A stretch of DNA of 64,000 nucleotides, taken from NCBI GenBank assembly GCA_000153385.1, contig CH672374.1:2296544-2360543 (forward strand), given 5' to 3'. Shown here in pieces: positions 7,568 through 15,995 of this stretch. Position 1 is the first letter of the stretch; each line of letters opens with the position of its first letter. A model generated the notes under the pieces. It was not told the origin of the DNA. It searched no databases and worked only from the letters and a program-made list of their open reading frames with translations. The translations under genes and the position numbers were made by a program. The DNA is from Flavobacteria bacterium BBFL7 (GTDB taxonomy: Bacteria; Bacteroidota; Bacteroidia; Flavobacteriales; Flavobacteriaceae).

Positions 7568-8378
7568 GTTCTTACTTGTATTTTTGATTTCTTTTCTGGC
7601 TATAGGTCAGCAAGAGCGTGTTCAGATTTCTGGTTATATTCAAAATGAGCTGGATGAACCTGTTGAAGGAATCACCATATTTAATGAAAACAGTTATGAG
7701 GTAACCGTAACATCTGCGACGGGTTCTTATAGAATTGATGTCATGGCAGGTGATAAAATTGTTTTTAAATCAGTAGATCACGAGCCTGTTACGCTTATCG
7801 TTACAGATCGTACAATAAGAGAGAAAGTAGTCGCAATTACTTTAGGTAGTGGAGTGAATGTGCTTGATGAGGTTTTATTAGAAGGCGATCAGAATATACG
7901 CCTGAATCTTAAAAGACTGGAAAATGCAGATACTAGAATGGAAAAGATATCTGGTCAAAATATGTGGACATCTGCTATTGATAGAACTGAGAATACATTG
8001 TCTGATATGGTGCGCCAGCCAGAAGATTATGATTTACGCCATGAGGCTATGATGCAATCACAGCCACGTTACAACATGTTTAATCTGGTAGGTTTGCTAG
8101 CAGCAGTAGTATTAAATACGGCACTAAATGCTATTAATTTTGATTTTGGATCAGCAAACACGGTTGAAGAACGTTTTGATGTTGCAGTTTTGAAAAATCA
8201 GTTTGATGCAGATTATCTAGTAGAGTTTTTAGATATTGATAAAGAGAATCTTTACGATTTCATTTATTTTGCAACAGATCGCGGATTAAACAATCAACTC
8301 ATGCAACCCGATAATGAACTTATATTATTACAGTTTTTGTCTGATACTGCCGCGGTTTATAAAGAAAGAAAGCAATAA
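7560..8378 (+). CDS. Secreted carboxypeptidase-regulatory-like domain protein (paralogue B)
   Basis: A 272-residue protein with a signal peptide (to about residue 18) and the same architecture as its upstream neighbour: N-terminal regulatory-like beta-sandwich, then the block Ala-Ile-Asp-Arg-Thr-Glu-Asn-Thr-Leu-Ser-Asp, Val-Arg-Gln-Pro-Glu-Asp-Tyr and Gln-Ser-Gln-Pro-Arg-Tyr-Asn-Met. Both end with a similar acidic/leucine-rich tail (Asp-Asn-Glu-Leu ... Leu-Leu-Gln/Glu-Phe-Leu-Ser). A hydrophobic stretch (Leu-Val-Gly-Leu-Leu-Ala-Ala-Val-Val-Leu) follows the conserved block and is absent from the upstream copy. It overlaps the upstream stop by 8 bases, so translation is likely coupled. Function unknown. 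Confidence 0.75.
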   Translation: MNKFLLVFLISFLAIGQQERVQISGYIQNELDEPVEGITIFNENSYEVTVTSATGSYRIDVMAGDKIVFKSVDHEPVTLIVTDRTIREKVVAITLGSGVNVLDEVLLEGDQNIRLNLKRLENADTRMEKISGQNMWTSAIDRTENTLSDMVRQPEDYDLRHEAMMQSQPRYNMFNLVGLLAAVVLNTALNAINFDFGSANTVEERFDVAVLKNQFDADYLVEFLDIDKENLYDFIYFATDRGLNNQLMQPDNELILLQFLSDTAAVYKERKQ

Positions 8379-8390
8379 CTTAATTATACG

Positions 8391-8930
8391 ATGATGAAAA
8401 AAATAACGGTCTTATTATTTATGGCAATAGCTGTAATAATAACAAGCTCTTGTGATAGTGATGATGATTTACCTGTATCTCAATCTATTCAAGTAAATAC
8501 TTTTTGCTATGGAGACCAGACGACTAATTTTGAAACTATAGGAGCCTTTAGAGAAGAACCGCAACTTAGTGGTGGTACAGGCGTTTTAACAAAAGTTACC
8601 GTATTAGGAGATGGCTTGCAACTCAACGATATGGACGAATTAGAAGGGTCTGGAGTTTTAATGCAAATCAATTTTTATGGTAATTCTGTAGATAATTTTC
8701 AAACAGGATTGTATCAAATAGTAAGTACAGAAGAACCTGCAGATGCATCCCTAAATTACAGTCTCGATTATGATTCAACTTCAATGTTAAATGCTTCAGT
8801 AGCATTAGATAGCGGATTTATTAGAGTAGAAACATATCAAACTGGATATGCAATTACGGTAGATGGATTAGATACAAATGGTGATGAATTCCATGGTATT
8901 TATCTGGGTAATGTTACCCTTTTACAATAG
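8391..8930 (+). CDS. Hypothetical lipoprotein
   Basis: A 179-residue protein with a type II signal peptide: Met-Met-Lys-Lys, a hydrophobic run, and Thr-Ser-Ser-Cys with Cys21 as the probable lipidation site. Asp-Ser-Asp-Asp-Asp follows directly; such acidic residues after the Cys are common in Bacteroidota surface lipoproteins. The mature part is rich in Gly, Thr and alternating hydrophobics, suggesting a beta-sandwich. I do not recognise the family. It follows the paralogue pair by 12 bases and could share their transcript. Confidence 0.7.
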   Translation: MMKKITVLLFMAIAVIITSSCDSDDDLPVSQSIQVNTFCYGDQTTNFETIGAFREEPQLSGGTGVLTKVTVLGDGLQLNDMDELEGSGVLMQINFYGNSVDNFQTGLYQIVSTEEPADASLNYSLDYDSTSMLNASVALDSGFIRVETYQTGYAITVDGLDTNGDEFHGIYLGNVTLLQ

Positions 8931-8965
8931 ACTAACACTTTAAAGGATTGAATCCTTACTATTCT

Positions 8966-9511
8966 ATGAAATATATATTCCTAATATTATTGATACCGTT
9001 TGTATCACAGGCATCTTATGACGGTCATGATGTTGAAGAATTACGCTTTCGCGAAAGCGTATCTAACACAGCTCATAAGTATTATCTGTCTGTATCAAAT
9101 GTAAAGTATAATGCAAAGGTCGGAGCACTTCAAATGACCTCTCGTTTTTTTATTGATGATTTAGAAGATGTACTGTCTGCAAGAGCAGATGAGAATATCA
9201 TACTTACGGAAGATGGTAGCTTAGCAAAGCATAAGCATTTAATAGGTGATTACTTTACTTCTAGACTACGTATCAAAGTTGATGGAGATTTAATACCTAT
9301 CGATTACTTAGGGTCAGAGATAGATAACGATCAATTAGTATTATACATTGAGATACCTGTAGACCGAGAGCCTTTAGAAATTGAGATGCGATTTACAGCA
9401 CTTATGGAGCTATTTGAAGATCAAAAAAACATGGTGCATCTTAAAATCAGAGGTGAACGTAAGACATTACTTATGGTTGCAAAAAAGAAAATAGACTCTG
9501 TGAAGTTTTAG
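8966..9511 (+). CDS. DUF6702-like secreted protein
   Basis: A 181-residue exported protein. The ATG at 8966 is preferred over a TTG at 8948 because it gives a normal signal peptide (Met-Lys-Tyr-Ile-Phe, hydrophobic core, Ser-Gln-Ala). The mature segment Lys-Tyr-Tyr-Leu-Ser-Val-Ser-Asn-Val-Lys-Tyr-Asn followed by Ser-Arg-Phe-Phe-Ile-Asp-Asp-Leu-Glu matches what I remember of the flavobacterial DUF6702 family, which often precedes an M1 peptidase gene, as here. The palindrome at 9044-9059 encodes Arg-Phe-Arg-Glu-Ser just after the signal peptide. Role unknown. Confidence 0.7.
   Translation: MKYIFLILLIPFVSQASYDGHDVEELRFRESVSNTAHKYYLSVSNVKYNAKVGALQMTSRFFIDDLEDVLSARADENIILTEDGSLAKHKHLIGDYFTSRLRIKVDGDLIPIDYLGSEIDNDQLVLYIEIPVDREPLEIEMRFTALMELFEDQKNMVHLKIRGERKTLLMVAKKKIDSVKF
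9044..9059. repeat. Palindrome copy 4 (exact), in the DUF6702-like gene
   Basis: Exact 16-mer; with flanks the symmetry extends to 20 bases (TA...TA). Encodes Arg-Phe-Arg-Glu-Ser, the third possible reading of the palindrome. Confidence 0.95.
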
Positions 9512-9574
9512 TTAAATTTCTTTTGAGTAATCTATTATTCTTATTTTAGCAACTCTATAAACTAAATCAAATAA

Positions 9575-11872
9575 ATGAAAGCGATTAAACTATTGTTTGT
9601 CAGTATGTTGATGGTTTCTTTTTCAGGTTTTGCTCAAGAAGCAGAACAAGCAGAAGAGCCTAAGGCAGAAGAACATTCCAACATTAACAAATTCCGCCAG
9701 CTGTATCAGGAGTTTTCTACTCCTAATCAATATCGTAGTGCTAGTGGTGCTCCAGGTCCTAAATATTACCAGCAACGTGCTGATTATGAAATGGACATTA
9801 GATTAGATGATGAGAATCACCATATCTATGGTTATGAAACGATTACTTATACTAACAATTCTCCAGATGTTTTAGATTATCTATGGGTACAGTTAGATCA
9901 AAACATGCGTGCAAAAGATTCTAAAACACCTTTAATTGAAGGTGGTGGAGTTGCTCCATTTGCACAGCCTGCAGGTTTTGCTGGTGAGTATCTTTCAGAG
10001 CCTTTTGATGGTGGTTTTAATATTAAAAAGGTTTTGGACTCAAAGGGTAATCCTTTAAAGTACATGATCAATCAGACCATGATGAGAGTTGAGATGCCTA
10101 AAGCACTTGCTCCAGGTAAGAAATTTGAATTTGATATCGAGTGGGATTATAATGTTAATAATCACGTAGAAGGTCGTGGTCGTAGTGGTTATGAAGAATT
10201 TCCTGATGGACACAGAGCTTATGTGATTGCACAATTCTATCCACGTATGTGTGTTTATAATGATGTTGAAGGATGGCAAAACAGCCAGTTCTGGGGACGT
10301 GATGAGTTTGCATTGCCATTCGGTTCTTTTGAAGTTAATATTACCGTGCCAGAAGATCACTGGTTAGATGGAACAGGTAAATTGACTAACCGTAAAGATG
10401 TTTACAGTAGTGAAGAGTTGAGAAGATATGAAATGGCTCAACGTACTTATGATGAGCCTGTAGTGATACGTACGCAACAAGAGGCTGAAAAGCTAGCGAT
10501 GATGCCAGGTGCTACTAAGATGAAAACTTGGAAGTTAAAAGCAGATTATGTTCGTGACTTTGGATGGACTTCTTCTCGCCGCTATATCGCAGATGCTATG
10601 GCTGTAAAAGTAGGAGATAAAGATGTGATGGCTGTATCTATATATGCACCAGAAGGTAATCCTTTATGGGAGCAATGGTCTACTAAGGCTGTAGCTCAAA
10701 CATTAAAATCTTATTCTAGAATGACATTCGACTATCCTTATCACAAGGCGATATCAGTTCACGCAAAAAATCAAGGAATGGAATATCCTATGATCTGTTG
10801 GAACTATGGACGTCCAGATGCAGAAGGAAACTACAGTGATCGTGTTAAGTTTGGTATGATATCAGTTATTATACATGAAGTAGGTCATAACTATTTCCCT
10901 ATGATTGTGAATAGCGATGAACGCCAGTGGACATGGATGGATGAAGGGTTGAATACATTTGTTCAATATGTTGCAGAGCAGGATATGGGAGAAAATTACC
11001 CAGCGTCTATTGAAGGATTGGATGCATATCCATCTCGTCGTGGACCTGCAGCAGCAATTGTTCCTTACATGGCAGGAGATCAAAGGTATATTGCTCCTAT
11101 AATGAGTAAAGGTTTGAATACTTATCAGTTTGGTTCTAATGCTTATGGTAAGCCAGGTACCGCTTTAAACATTTTACGTGAAACGGTAATGGGACGTGAG
11201 TTATTCGATTACTCTTTCCGTACTTATTCTCAACGATGGATGTTTAAGCACCCAACTCCAGAGGATTTCTTCCGTACTATGGAAGATGCTAGTGCAATGG
11301 ACCTAGACTGGTTCTGGAGAGGTTGGTTCTATACCACTCAATTCAATGATATGGGAATAAAGTCTGTAGATAAATTTTATGTATCTGCGGATATGAATCA
11401 AGAGATGAAAGACTACCTTGAAGAAAGAAATATTCCTAAAGATCGAGTTCCACAACTGGTTTATATGGTTAAAGAAGGTAGTGAAGACTATAAAGAAGAA
11501 ATGAAAGGAAAAGCTCCTAGTGAAGTTGTAAGCGATTTAAAAGATTATATGATGGACAACTTTACTGCAGAGCAACGTGCTGCAATGAAAGAGCCTAAGT
11601 ATTTCTATCAAATCACGGTTGAAAAGCCAGGTGGATTAGTAATGCCTATTATCATTGAGTACACTTATGCTGACGGTACTACTGAAACAGCTACTCATCC
11701 AGCAGAAATCTGGAGATTGAATGATAAAGAAGTAAGTCTATCTAAAGCGACTCAAAAAGAGATTGTAGGAATCGTTATCGATCCTAAGTTAGAGACTGCA
11801 GATATTGATACATCAAACAACTCGTGGCCACAAGAACCAAAAGTGGACAAGTTTGAAGAGATGAAACATTAA
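9575..11872 (+). CDS. M1 family metallopeptidase
   Basis: A 765-residue secreted aminopeptidase-like enzyme with a signal peptide (residues 1-20, ending Gly-Phe-Ala-Gln). The zinc site is complete: His434-Glu435-Val-Gly-His438 and Glu457 in Met-Asp-Glu-Gly-Leu-Asn, the HExxH-18-E spacing of family M1. The N-terminal beta domain precedes residue ~340, and the C-terminal ~190 residues are beyond the catalytic core. M1 enzymes remove N-terminal residues from peptides; a periplasmic or surface nutritional role is inferred. It follows the DUF6702-like gene by 63 bases and is closed by a strong terminator at 11895-11927. Confidence 0.93.
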   Translation: MKAIKLLFVSMLMVSFSGFAQEAEQAEEPKAEEHSNINKFRQLYQEFSTPNQYRSASGAPGPKYYQQRADYEMDIRLDDENHHIYGYETITYTNNSPDVLDYLWVQLDQNMRAKDSKTPLIEGGGVAPFAQPAGFAGEYLSEPFDGGFNIKKVLDSKGNPLKYMINQTMMRVEMPKALAPGKKFEFDIEWDYNVNNHVEGRGRSGYEEFPDGHRAYVIAQFYPRMCVYNDVEGWQNSQFWGRDEFALPFGSFEVNITVPEDHWLDGTGKLTNRKDVYSSEELRRYEMAQRTYDEPVVIRTQQEAEKLAMMPGATKMKTWKLKADYVRDFGWTSSRRYIADAMAVKVGDKDVMAVSIYAPEGNPLWEQWSTKAVAQTLKSYSRMTFDYPYHKAISVHAKNQGMEYPMICWNYGRPDAEGNYSDRVKFGMISVIIHEVGHNYFPMIVNSDERQWTWMDEGLNTFVQYVAEQDMGENYPASIEGLDAYPSRRGPAAAIVPYMAGDQRYIAPIMSKGLNTYQFGSNAYGKPGTALNILRETVMGRELFDYSFRTYSQRWMFKHPTPEDFFRTMEDASAMDLDWFWRGWFYTTQFNDMGIKSVDKFYVSADMNQEMKDYLEERNIPKDRVPQLVYMVKEGSEDYKEEMKGKAPSEVVSDLKDYMMDNFTAEQRAAMKEPKYFYQITVEKPGGLVMPIIIEYTYADGTTETATHPAEIWRLNDKEVSLSKATQKEIVGIVIDPKLETADIDTSNNSWPQEPKVDKFEEMKH

Positions 11873-11894
11873 GAAGTATTTAACTAATATTTTT

Positions 11895-11927
11895 AAAAAC
11901 CAGATTCACAATGAATCTGGTTTTTTT
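11895..11927 (+). terminator. Intrinsic terminator after the M1 peptidase gene
   Basis: Inverted repeat CCAGATTC / GAATCTGG (11900-11907 and 11913-11920) with a 5-base loop, preceded by A5 and followed by T7. It lies 22 bases past the M1 stop codon. It also covers an in-frame ATG at 11911, which argues against that codon being the start of the next gene. Confidence 0.9.
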
Positions 11928-11958
11928 GTGTTATAAGGTTAAGCATTATATTCGTCAT

Positions 11959-12804
11959 ATGAAGTACAGCATTCTTTTTATACTCAGTTTTTTCATATTT
12001 AGTTGTGATGATCCATCATTAGAGGATCCAAATTCTGGTATAGATGAGGTAATAGAGCCTATACAAGACCTAAGGCAGCTATCTTCAATACAGGTAGCGT
12101 TCAATACACCAATTAACATTACTCGTGACATAAATTTTATATATAATGGGCTAGATTTACTTTCTGGTATAATGGAGACAGGTAACCTTAATCAATCTAC
12201 AACTGCCAATTATAGTAACGGTAATAAATTAGAAAACTTAATTATCGAGGAAGCTGTAGTGCCTGCGGTTAATGTTAATGTAGCTTACGGAAACGATGAC
12301 AGTGTGCAAGCTATATCAACCGTTGAGTTAAGCTATATAGACATGGCAGGTGTTACGCATCATAAAACTTTGTATATAGATCCGCAAAATAGATTTAATA
12401 GGGTAGTGACTACAGAAACTGATCTGTCTGGCGTTACATCACAAGTTGAGGAGTTGAGACTTGAGTATTCTCAAAATTTTAATGTTTTACGTATTGAAGA
12501 AATTGCAAATGATGGCTTTACTATAACGGGATATTCTGATTTCACTTATAACTTTAATAATAATCCGTTTACAGATATGAATGATATTATCAGGCTTTTT
12601 ATGTTTGATGAGTTTGTTCCTTATAGTCGTTATTTGCCAGCAACTCGTTTAGATTACGATCTTTCTACTGGTACTGCTATATTAGAGCGCAGTATTGATT
12701 ATCAATATGTACTAGATTCTGAAGGTTATCCAGTTTCTAGAGAGCTATCCGTGACAGAAGGTATAATGACTACTTCTTACTTTGAATTCTTTAATTATCG
12801 ATGA
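11959..12804 (+). CDS. Hypothetical lipoprotein
   Basis: A 281-residue protein beginning with a type II signal peptide: Met-Lys-Tyr-Ser-Ile-Leu, hydrophobic core, Ile-Phe-Ser-Cys with Cys16, then Asp-Asp-Pro. The mature protein is Asn-, Asp- and Thr-rich with alternating hydrophobic residues, suggesting beta-structure, and contains Tyr-containing strands near the C-terminus. An in-frame ATG at 11911 lies within the preceding terminator stem and would put 16 residues ahead of the signal peptide, so the ATG at 11959 was chosen. No family recognised. Confidence 0.72.
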   Translation: MKYSILFILSFFIFSCDDPSLEDPNSGIDEVIEPIQDLRQLSSIQVAFNTPINITRDINFIYNGLDLLSGIMETGNLNQSTTANYSNGNKLENLIIEEAVVPAVNVNVAYGNDDSVQAISTVELSYIDMAGVTHHKTLYIDPQNRFNRVVTTETDLSGVTSQVEELRLEYSQNFNVLRIEEIANDGFTITGYSDFTYNFNNNPFTDMNDIIRLFMFDEFVPYSRYLPATRLDYDLSTGTAILERSIDYQYVLDSEGYPVSRELSVTEGIMTTSYFEFFNYR

Positions 12805-12846
12805 TAAATTATAACATTCTTAAATAACTATGAATGGTGCAAATAG

Positions 12847-12854
12847 TATATTTG
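12847..12854 (+). promoter_or_regulatory. Candidate -7 box of tatA, very close to its start codon
   Basis: TATATTTG matches the TAnnTTTG -7 element, but ends only 4 bases before the ATG at 12859. If used, the transcript would be leaderless or nearly so. No -33 TTG is visible at 17-23 bases upstream, so this may be chance in AT-rich DNA. Confidence 0.25.
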
Positions 12855-12858
12855 CAAT

Positions 12859-13134
12859 ATGATAAGTTTACCTCTTTTTATCAGTACACCAGAGCTTATG
12901 ATAGTAGGCCTAGTGGTTATTTTGGTCTTTGGGTCAGATAAACTTCCAGAGATCGCTCGTGGAATTGCTCGCGCAATGAATACGGTGCGTAATGCCACAG
13001 ATGATATTAAGAACGAAATTTCTAAAACGGCAGATGAGCACGGCTTTACAGAGGACGTAAAACAAATCACCTCTAAAATAGAAGAAGTAAAGGATCAGAT
13101 TGAAGAAACTGGCTCTATTAAAAGAAGGTTTTAA
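12859..13134 (+). CDS. tatA: Twin-arginine translocase subunit TatA/TatE
   Basis: A 91-residue protein with a short periplasmic N-terminus, one membrane helix (about residues 11-24), the hinge and amphipathic motif Phe-Gly-Ser-Asp-Lys-Leu-Pro-Glu-Ile-Ala-Arg-Gly (24-35), and a charged Lys/Glu-rich cytoplasmic tail. TatA oligomers form the pore for folded proteins exported by the Tat pathway. TatC is not in this window. The TAA stop overlaps the ATG of the PAP2 phosphatase (TAATG), so translation is coupled. Confidence 0.92.
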   Translation: MISLPLFISTPELMIVGLVVILVFGSDKLPEIARGIARAMNTVRNATDDIKNEISKTADEHGFTEDVKQITSKIEEVKDQIEETGSIKRRF

Positions 13135-13706
13135 TGTGGGAATGGCTTGTTGAATTAGATCAGCAAATTTTCAGATACATTAATGGTTCTTATTTTAATC
13201 GATTTGATGCCTTCTGGCTATTTGTGACAAGATTAGAAACTTGGTTGCCGCTATATATTACTTTTTTTGTTTTACTTATTGTAAAACTACCCAAGCGGTT
13301 AAACTACATCGCTTCACTAACTGTTATTGTAGCACCCCTTACTGCGATAGGCTTAACAGACCTAGTTAAAAACGCTGTCGCAAGGTTAAGGCCTAATAAC
13401 GAGCCTGTTTTACTGGATAGTATTAATATTTTACAGCGACCAGAGAATTTTAGCTTCTGGTCTGGACATACTGCAGTTAGCATGACGGTAAGTTTACTTA
13501 TGTATTTGATACTGTCAAAATATAAGAAGTCCAAGATGTGGTTGTTGTTTTTTATATGGCCTTTCCTGTTTGCTGCATCGCGCATTTTTGTAGGTGTGCA
13601 CTATCCATTAGATGTGCTTGTAGGCGCTCTTGTTGGATTGTTTTTGGGAGCTGTCTTTTATAAGTTGTTGATGACTTTATTCAATCGATTACAACACACG
13701 ACTTAA
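13134..13706 (+). CDS. PAP2 family membrane phosphatase
   Basis: A 190-residue protein with about five to six membrane helices and all three PAP2 motifs: Lys79-(x6)-Arg86-Pro87, Ser110-Gly-His112 and Ser149-Arg150-(x5)-His156-(x3)-Asp160. These enzymes dephosphorylate undecaprenyl pyrophosphate or phosphatidic-acid-type lipids on the periplasmic face; which substrate applies here is not clear from sequence. It is translationally coupled to tatA upstream. Its last 18 bases overlap the 3' end of the convergent methyltransferase gene. Confidence 0.88.
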   Translation: MWEWLVELDQQIFRYINGSYFNRFDAFWLFVTRLETWLPLYITFFVLLIVKLPKRLNYIASLTVIVAPLTAIGLTDLVKNAVARLRPNNEPVLLDSINILQRPENFSFWSGHTAVSMTVSLLMYLILSKYKKSKMWLLFFIWPFLFAASRIFVGVHYPLDVLVGALVGLFLGAVFYKLLMTLFNRLQHTT

Positions 13707-14342
13707 AGTTAATCCATCTCTAATAGAAAAAAGTACAGTCTGAAGACGAGGATCTTCCTTTAGTAGTTGATTAAACTCTAGTAAAATAGGAGTAGAGCTA
13801 TCTTTAGGATTAACCGTTTCTACAACCTTTCCATGCCATAAAACGTTATCAGATAGTATTAAAGCACCAGGATTTACTTTCTTCATAATGGCGTGAAAAT
13901 AATTGATGTAATTAGGCTTGTCAGCATCTATAAAAATCATATCAAACTTACCTTCTAACGATGGGATAATGTCTAATGCTGGACCTACTTTTTGTGTAAT
14001 AGTGATGTTGTGATTTGCGCTTTCGCAGAAGCGTGTAAAATATCTTCCTGCTAGATCTTCAAGCTCTTCATTAATATCTATCGTTATGAGCTCACTGCCA
14101 GCAGGCATACCTTCAGCAATACAGAGTGCTGAGTAGCCCGTAAAAGTTCCTAATTCTAGGACACGCATAGGTGCTTTTAAATGGGAAATCATACTCAGTA
14201 CACGTCCTTGATAAGCTCCAGATAACATAATGGCCTGTAAGACCTTTTGATGTGTCTCGCGAGTAAGATCTTTTAAAATTTGTGGCTCATCTTGAGTATG
14301 CGCTACAATGTAATCGTCTAGGTCGGTTGGTAGGAAAAACAT
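13689..14342 (-). CDS. O-methyltransferase, caffeoyl-CoA/YrrM type
   Basis: A 217-residue class I SAM-dependent methyltransferase. The SAM-binding motif I is Val-Leu-Glu-Leu-Gly-Thr-Phe-Thr-Gly-Tyr-Ser-Ala, followed by Thr-Ile-Asp-Ile-Asn-Glu and the metal-binding motif Phe-Ile-Asp-Ala-Asp-Lys. Ser-Asp-Asn-Val-Leu-Trp-His-Gly later in the chain is also typical of the family. Substrate unknown; homologues include tRNA hydroxyuridine methyltransferase TrmR and catechol-type enzymes. A decayed palindrome copy at 14018-14033 encodes Arg-Phe-Cys-Glu-Ser. The gene overlaps the PAP2 gene tail to tail. Confidence 0.88.
   Translation of the reverse strand: MFFLPTDLDDYIVAHTQDEPQILKDLTRETHQKVLQAIMLSGAYQGRVLSMISHLKAPMRVLELGTFTGYSALCIAEGMPAGSELITIDINEELEDLAGRYFTRFCESANHNITITQKVGPALDIIPSLEGKFDMIFIDADKPNYINYFHAIMKKVNPGALILSDNVLWHGKVVETVNPKDSSTPILLEFNQLLKEDPRLQTVLFSIRDGLTLSRVL
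14018..14033. repeat. Palindrome copy 5 (14/16), in the O-methyltransferase gene
   Basis: CGCTTTCGCAGAAGCG, differing by a GA to AG change. Encodes Arg-Phe-Cys-Glu-Ser, clearly a degenerate form of the Arg-Phe-Arg-Glu-Ser reading. Confidence 0.75.
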
Positions 14343-14411
14343 GTTTATTCTCTAACTTGAATTGTATTATTGGAAATGGTTAGTAAGTATCTACAAATGT
14401 TTAATATCAAT

Positions 14412-15494
14412 CTATCCAGTAATCCTATTGTAAAACTCTTTTTTGGCGGTGTCGTTATCTCCAAATAACCATCGCACCACATGTTCATCCCACATGCCAT
14501 CATAATCTTCTTGACTTATAATTTTACGATCCATAGCAAGGTCTAAAATTTTACCAGGATAACTAGATTGCTTTTCGCTATCCATTTCCCCTAATGGGTA
14601 AGGATCATCTAGTCCCATAAGAACTTGTTTTGCTCCTTGATTTTCTACCAGTAGTTTCAGTGAGCCAGTGTCGTGTACTAGCGTGTCAAAAAAGATATTA
14701 GGATGACCTACTGATTTACGTGGATGTGTTTTCCCTTCAAACAAGTCTGGTCTACCGTCAAAACCTTGAATTCTACGACCGAGGTTCATTTGCGCTAGCT
14801 GTCCACCATGGGCAAAGCATATGCGCATACCTGGATATTTAAAAGCATACCCATTCAAAGTCAGAAAGTGGTAAGCATCTGCACACTGAGCGAGCATCCA
14901 TATCAGATGAAAACGCCAAGAGGTATTTTGTAATTTGATGAATTTCTCACCATCATAAGGGTGAATTTCCACAGCTAGATTTAGTTCACTAGCTAATTCA
15001 AAAATGGGTTCGTTTTCTTCATCAAATATACATCGCCAGGTACCTATTGTATCCATGTAGTGAGTAGGTAGACAAAGTAATTTCATGCCTAGCACTTTCA
15101 CACAACGTTCTATTTCCCATAAAGCACCTCTTACAAAACCTGGGTGAACTACAAAACCACTCGTGAATTTGGACGGGTGATCGTGTTGCACCTTAGCATT
15201 AAAATCATTTTGAAAACGTAAGGCTTGTTTCATTTCTTCAAGACGCAAACCATTTCCATATAACTGGCTTAGATTCAAGATAACAGCATGGTCGATCTTG
15301 TATTTATCCATCCATTCTAGTTTTTCATTTAAGAAAAAGCTTGAATCCGTAACAGGACGTGACCAGTCCTTTTGCAACATATTCTTGCGCTCTGGATCTA
15401 CCCAAAAAATTCCTTTTTCACGCATGAAATCCGGAATCTGCTCTGGATATGGAAGTAAATGCGAGTGACCGTTAATACGTAGTTTTTTTGACAT
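14412..15494 (-). CDS. ACMSD-like amidohydrolase (aminocarboxymuconate-semialdehyde decarboxylase family)
   Basis: A 360-residue TIM-barrel metal enzyme. The N-terminal metal site is Asn-Gly-His-Ser-His; later motifs are Val-Glu-Ile-His-Pro, Cys-Phe-Ala-His-Gly-Gly, Gly-Phe-Asp-Gly-Arg-Pro-Asp-Leu, Phe-Phe-Asp-Thr-Leu-Val-His-Asp and Asp-Asp-Pro-Tyr-Pro-Leu-Gly-Glu. This order closely follows animal ACMSD, which decarboxylates an intermediate of tryptophan degradation by the kynurenine route. The protein is about 25 residues longer than human ACMSD. 3-hydroxyanthranilate dioxygenase is not in this window. It sits 4 bases after the small membrane protein gene and near an SDR gene. Confidence 0.85.
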   Translation of the reverse strand: MSKKLRINGHSHLLPYPEQIPDFMREKGIFWVDPERKNMLQKDWSRPVTDSSFFLNEKLEWMDKYKIDHAVILNLSQLYGNGLRLEEMKQALRFQNDFNAKVQHDHPSKFTSGFVVHPGFVRGALWEIERCVKVLGMKLLCLPTHYMDTIGTWRCIFDEENEPIFELASELNLAVEIHPYDGEKFIKLQNTSWRFHLIWMLAQCADAYHFLTLNGYAFKYPGMRICFAHGGQLAQMNLGRRIQGFDGRPDLFEGKTHPRKSVGHPNIFFDTLVHDTGSLKLLVENQGAKQVLMGLDDPYPLGEMDSEKQSSYPGKILDLAMDRKIISQEDYDGMWDEHVVRWLFGDNDTAKKEFYNRITG

Positions 15495-15498
15495 GTTG

Positions 15499-15912
15499 CT
15501 AATTTAATACTATTCTTAATACCTTGAAATATGAACCTAAAATAGGTTCATAAGAAGAAAAGAGTTCGTCATCAATAGAGTCTAAGTTTAACCTTTTTTC
15601 TATTTCTATTAGAATCTCTGTTTGCTCTGATCCGTGGTTGCTGATCAGTAGATCGTTATAAATATGGTCTTCGGGAAACAAGGCTTCTTTTGCTACGGCA
15701 AAATAATCTTGAATACTTGTTTTAACGGCATCAATTTGCTGCTGATTAAATCCTTGAGCTAGATAATGATTGTCAATTTCATCCCAGTCGTAATTCATAA
15801 GTTGACGTTCTTCAACGTACCCATTAATGAGTTTCTTACGTCTTTTAAATTCTCTATTTCTTCTGTAACTAAAAAGAAGAAGTAGAACTGCAACTAGGAA
15901 AAAGTAAATCAT
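15499..15912 (-). CDS. Hypothetical membrane-anchored protein
   Basis: A 137-residue protein with one N-terminal membrane helix (about residues 2-15) followed at once by a strongly basic patch (Arg-Arg-Asn-Arg-Glu-Phe-Lys-Arg-Arg-Lys-Lys), so the rest is probably cytoplasmic. The soluble part is acidic and helical. No family is recognised. It is followed after only 4 bases by the ACMSD-like gene, suggesting one transcript with it. Confidence 0.65.
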   Translation of the reverse strand: MIYFFLVAVLLLLFSYRRNREFKRRKKLINGYVEERQLMNYDWDEIDNHYLAQGFNQQQIDAVKTSIQDYFAVAKEALFPEDHIYNDLLISNHGSEQTEILIEIEKRLNLDSIDDELFSSYEPILGSYFKVLRIVLN

Positions 15913-15995
15913 CGTTTAAAATCTGCTATGTATTTTACGTCTTGCCTTATTGGACTATAAAAAAAATAGTGCTGAAAAATTGTAAAATCTCTTTA

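Noticed and set aside
11911-11958. In-frame ATG that would extend the lipoprotein gene at 11959 upstream
   Set aside because: It lies inside a strong intrinsic terminator stem (11895-11927) and would place 16 non-signal residues ahead of a clear lipoprotein signal peptide.
14254-14264. CTCGCGAG sequences (also about 45737) as palindrome copies
   Set aside because: They share only the central TCGCGA and lack the CTTT/AAAG arms; such 6-8-mers are expected by chance.
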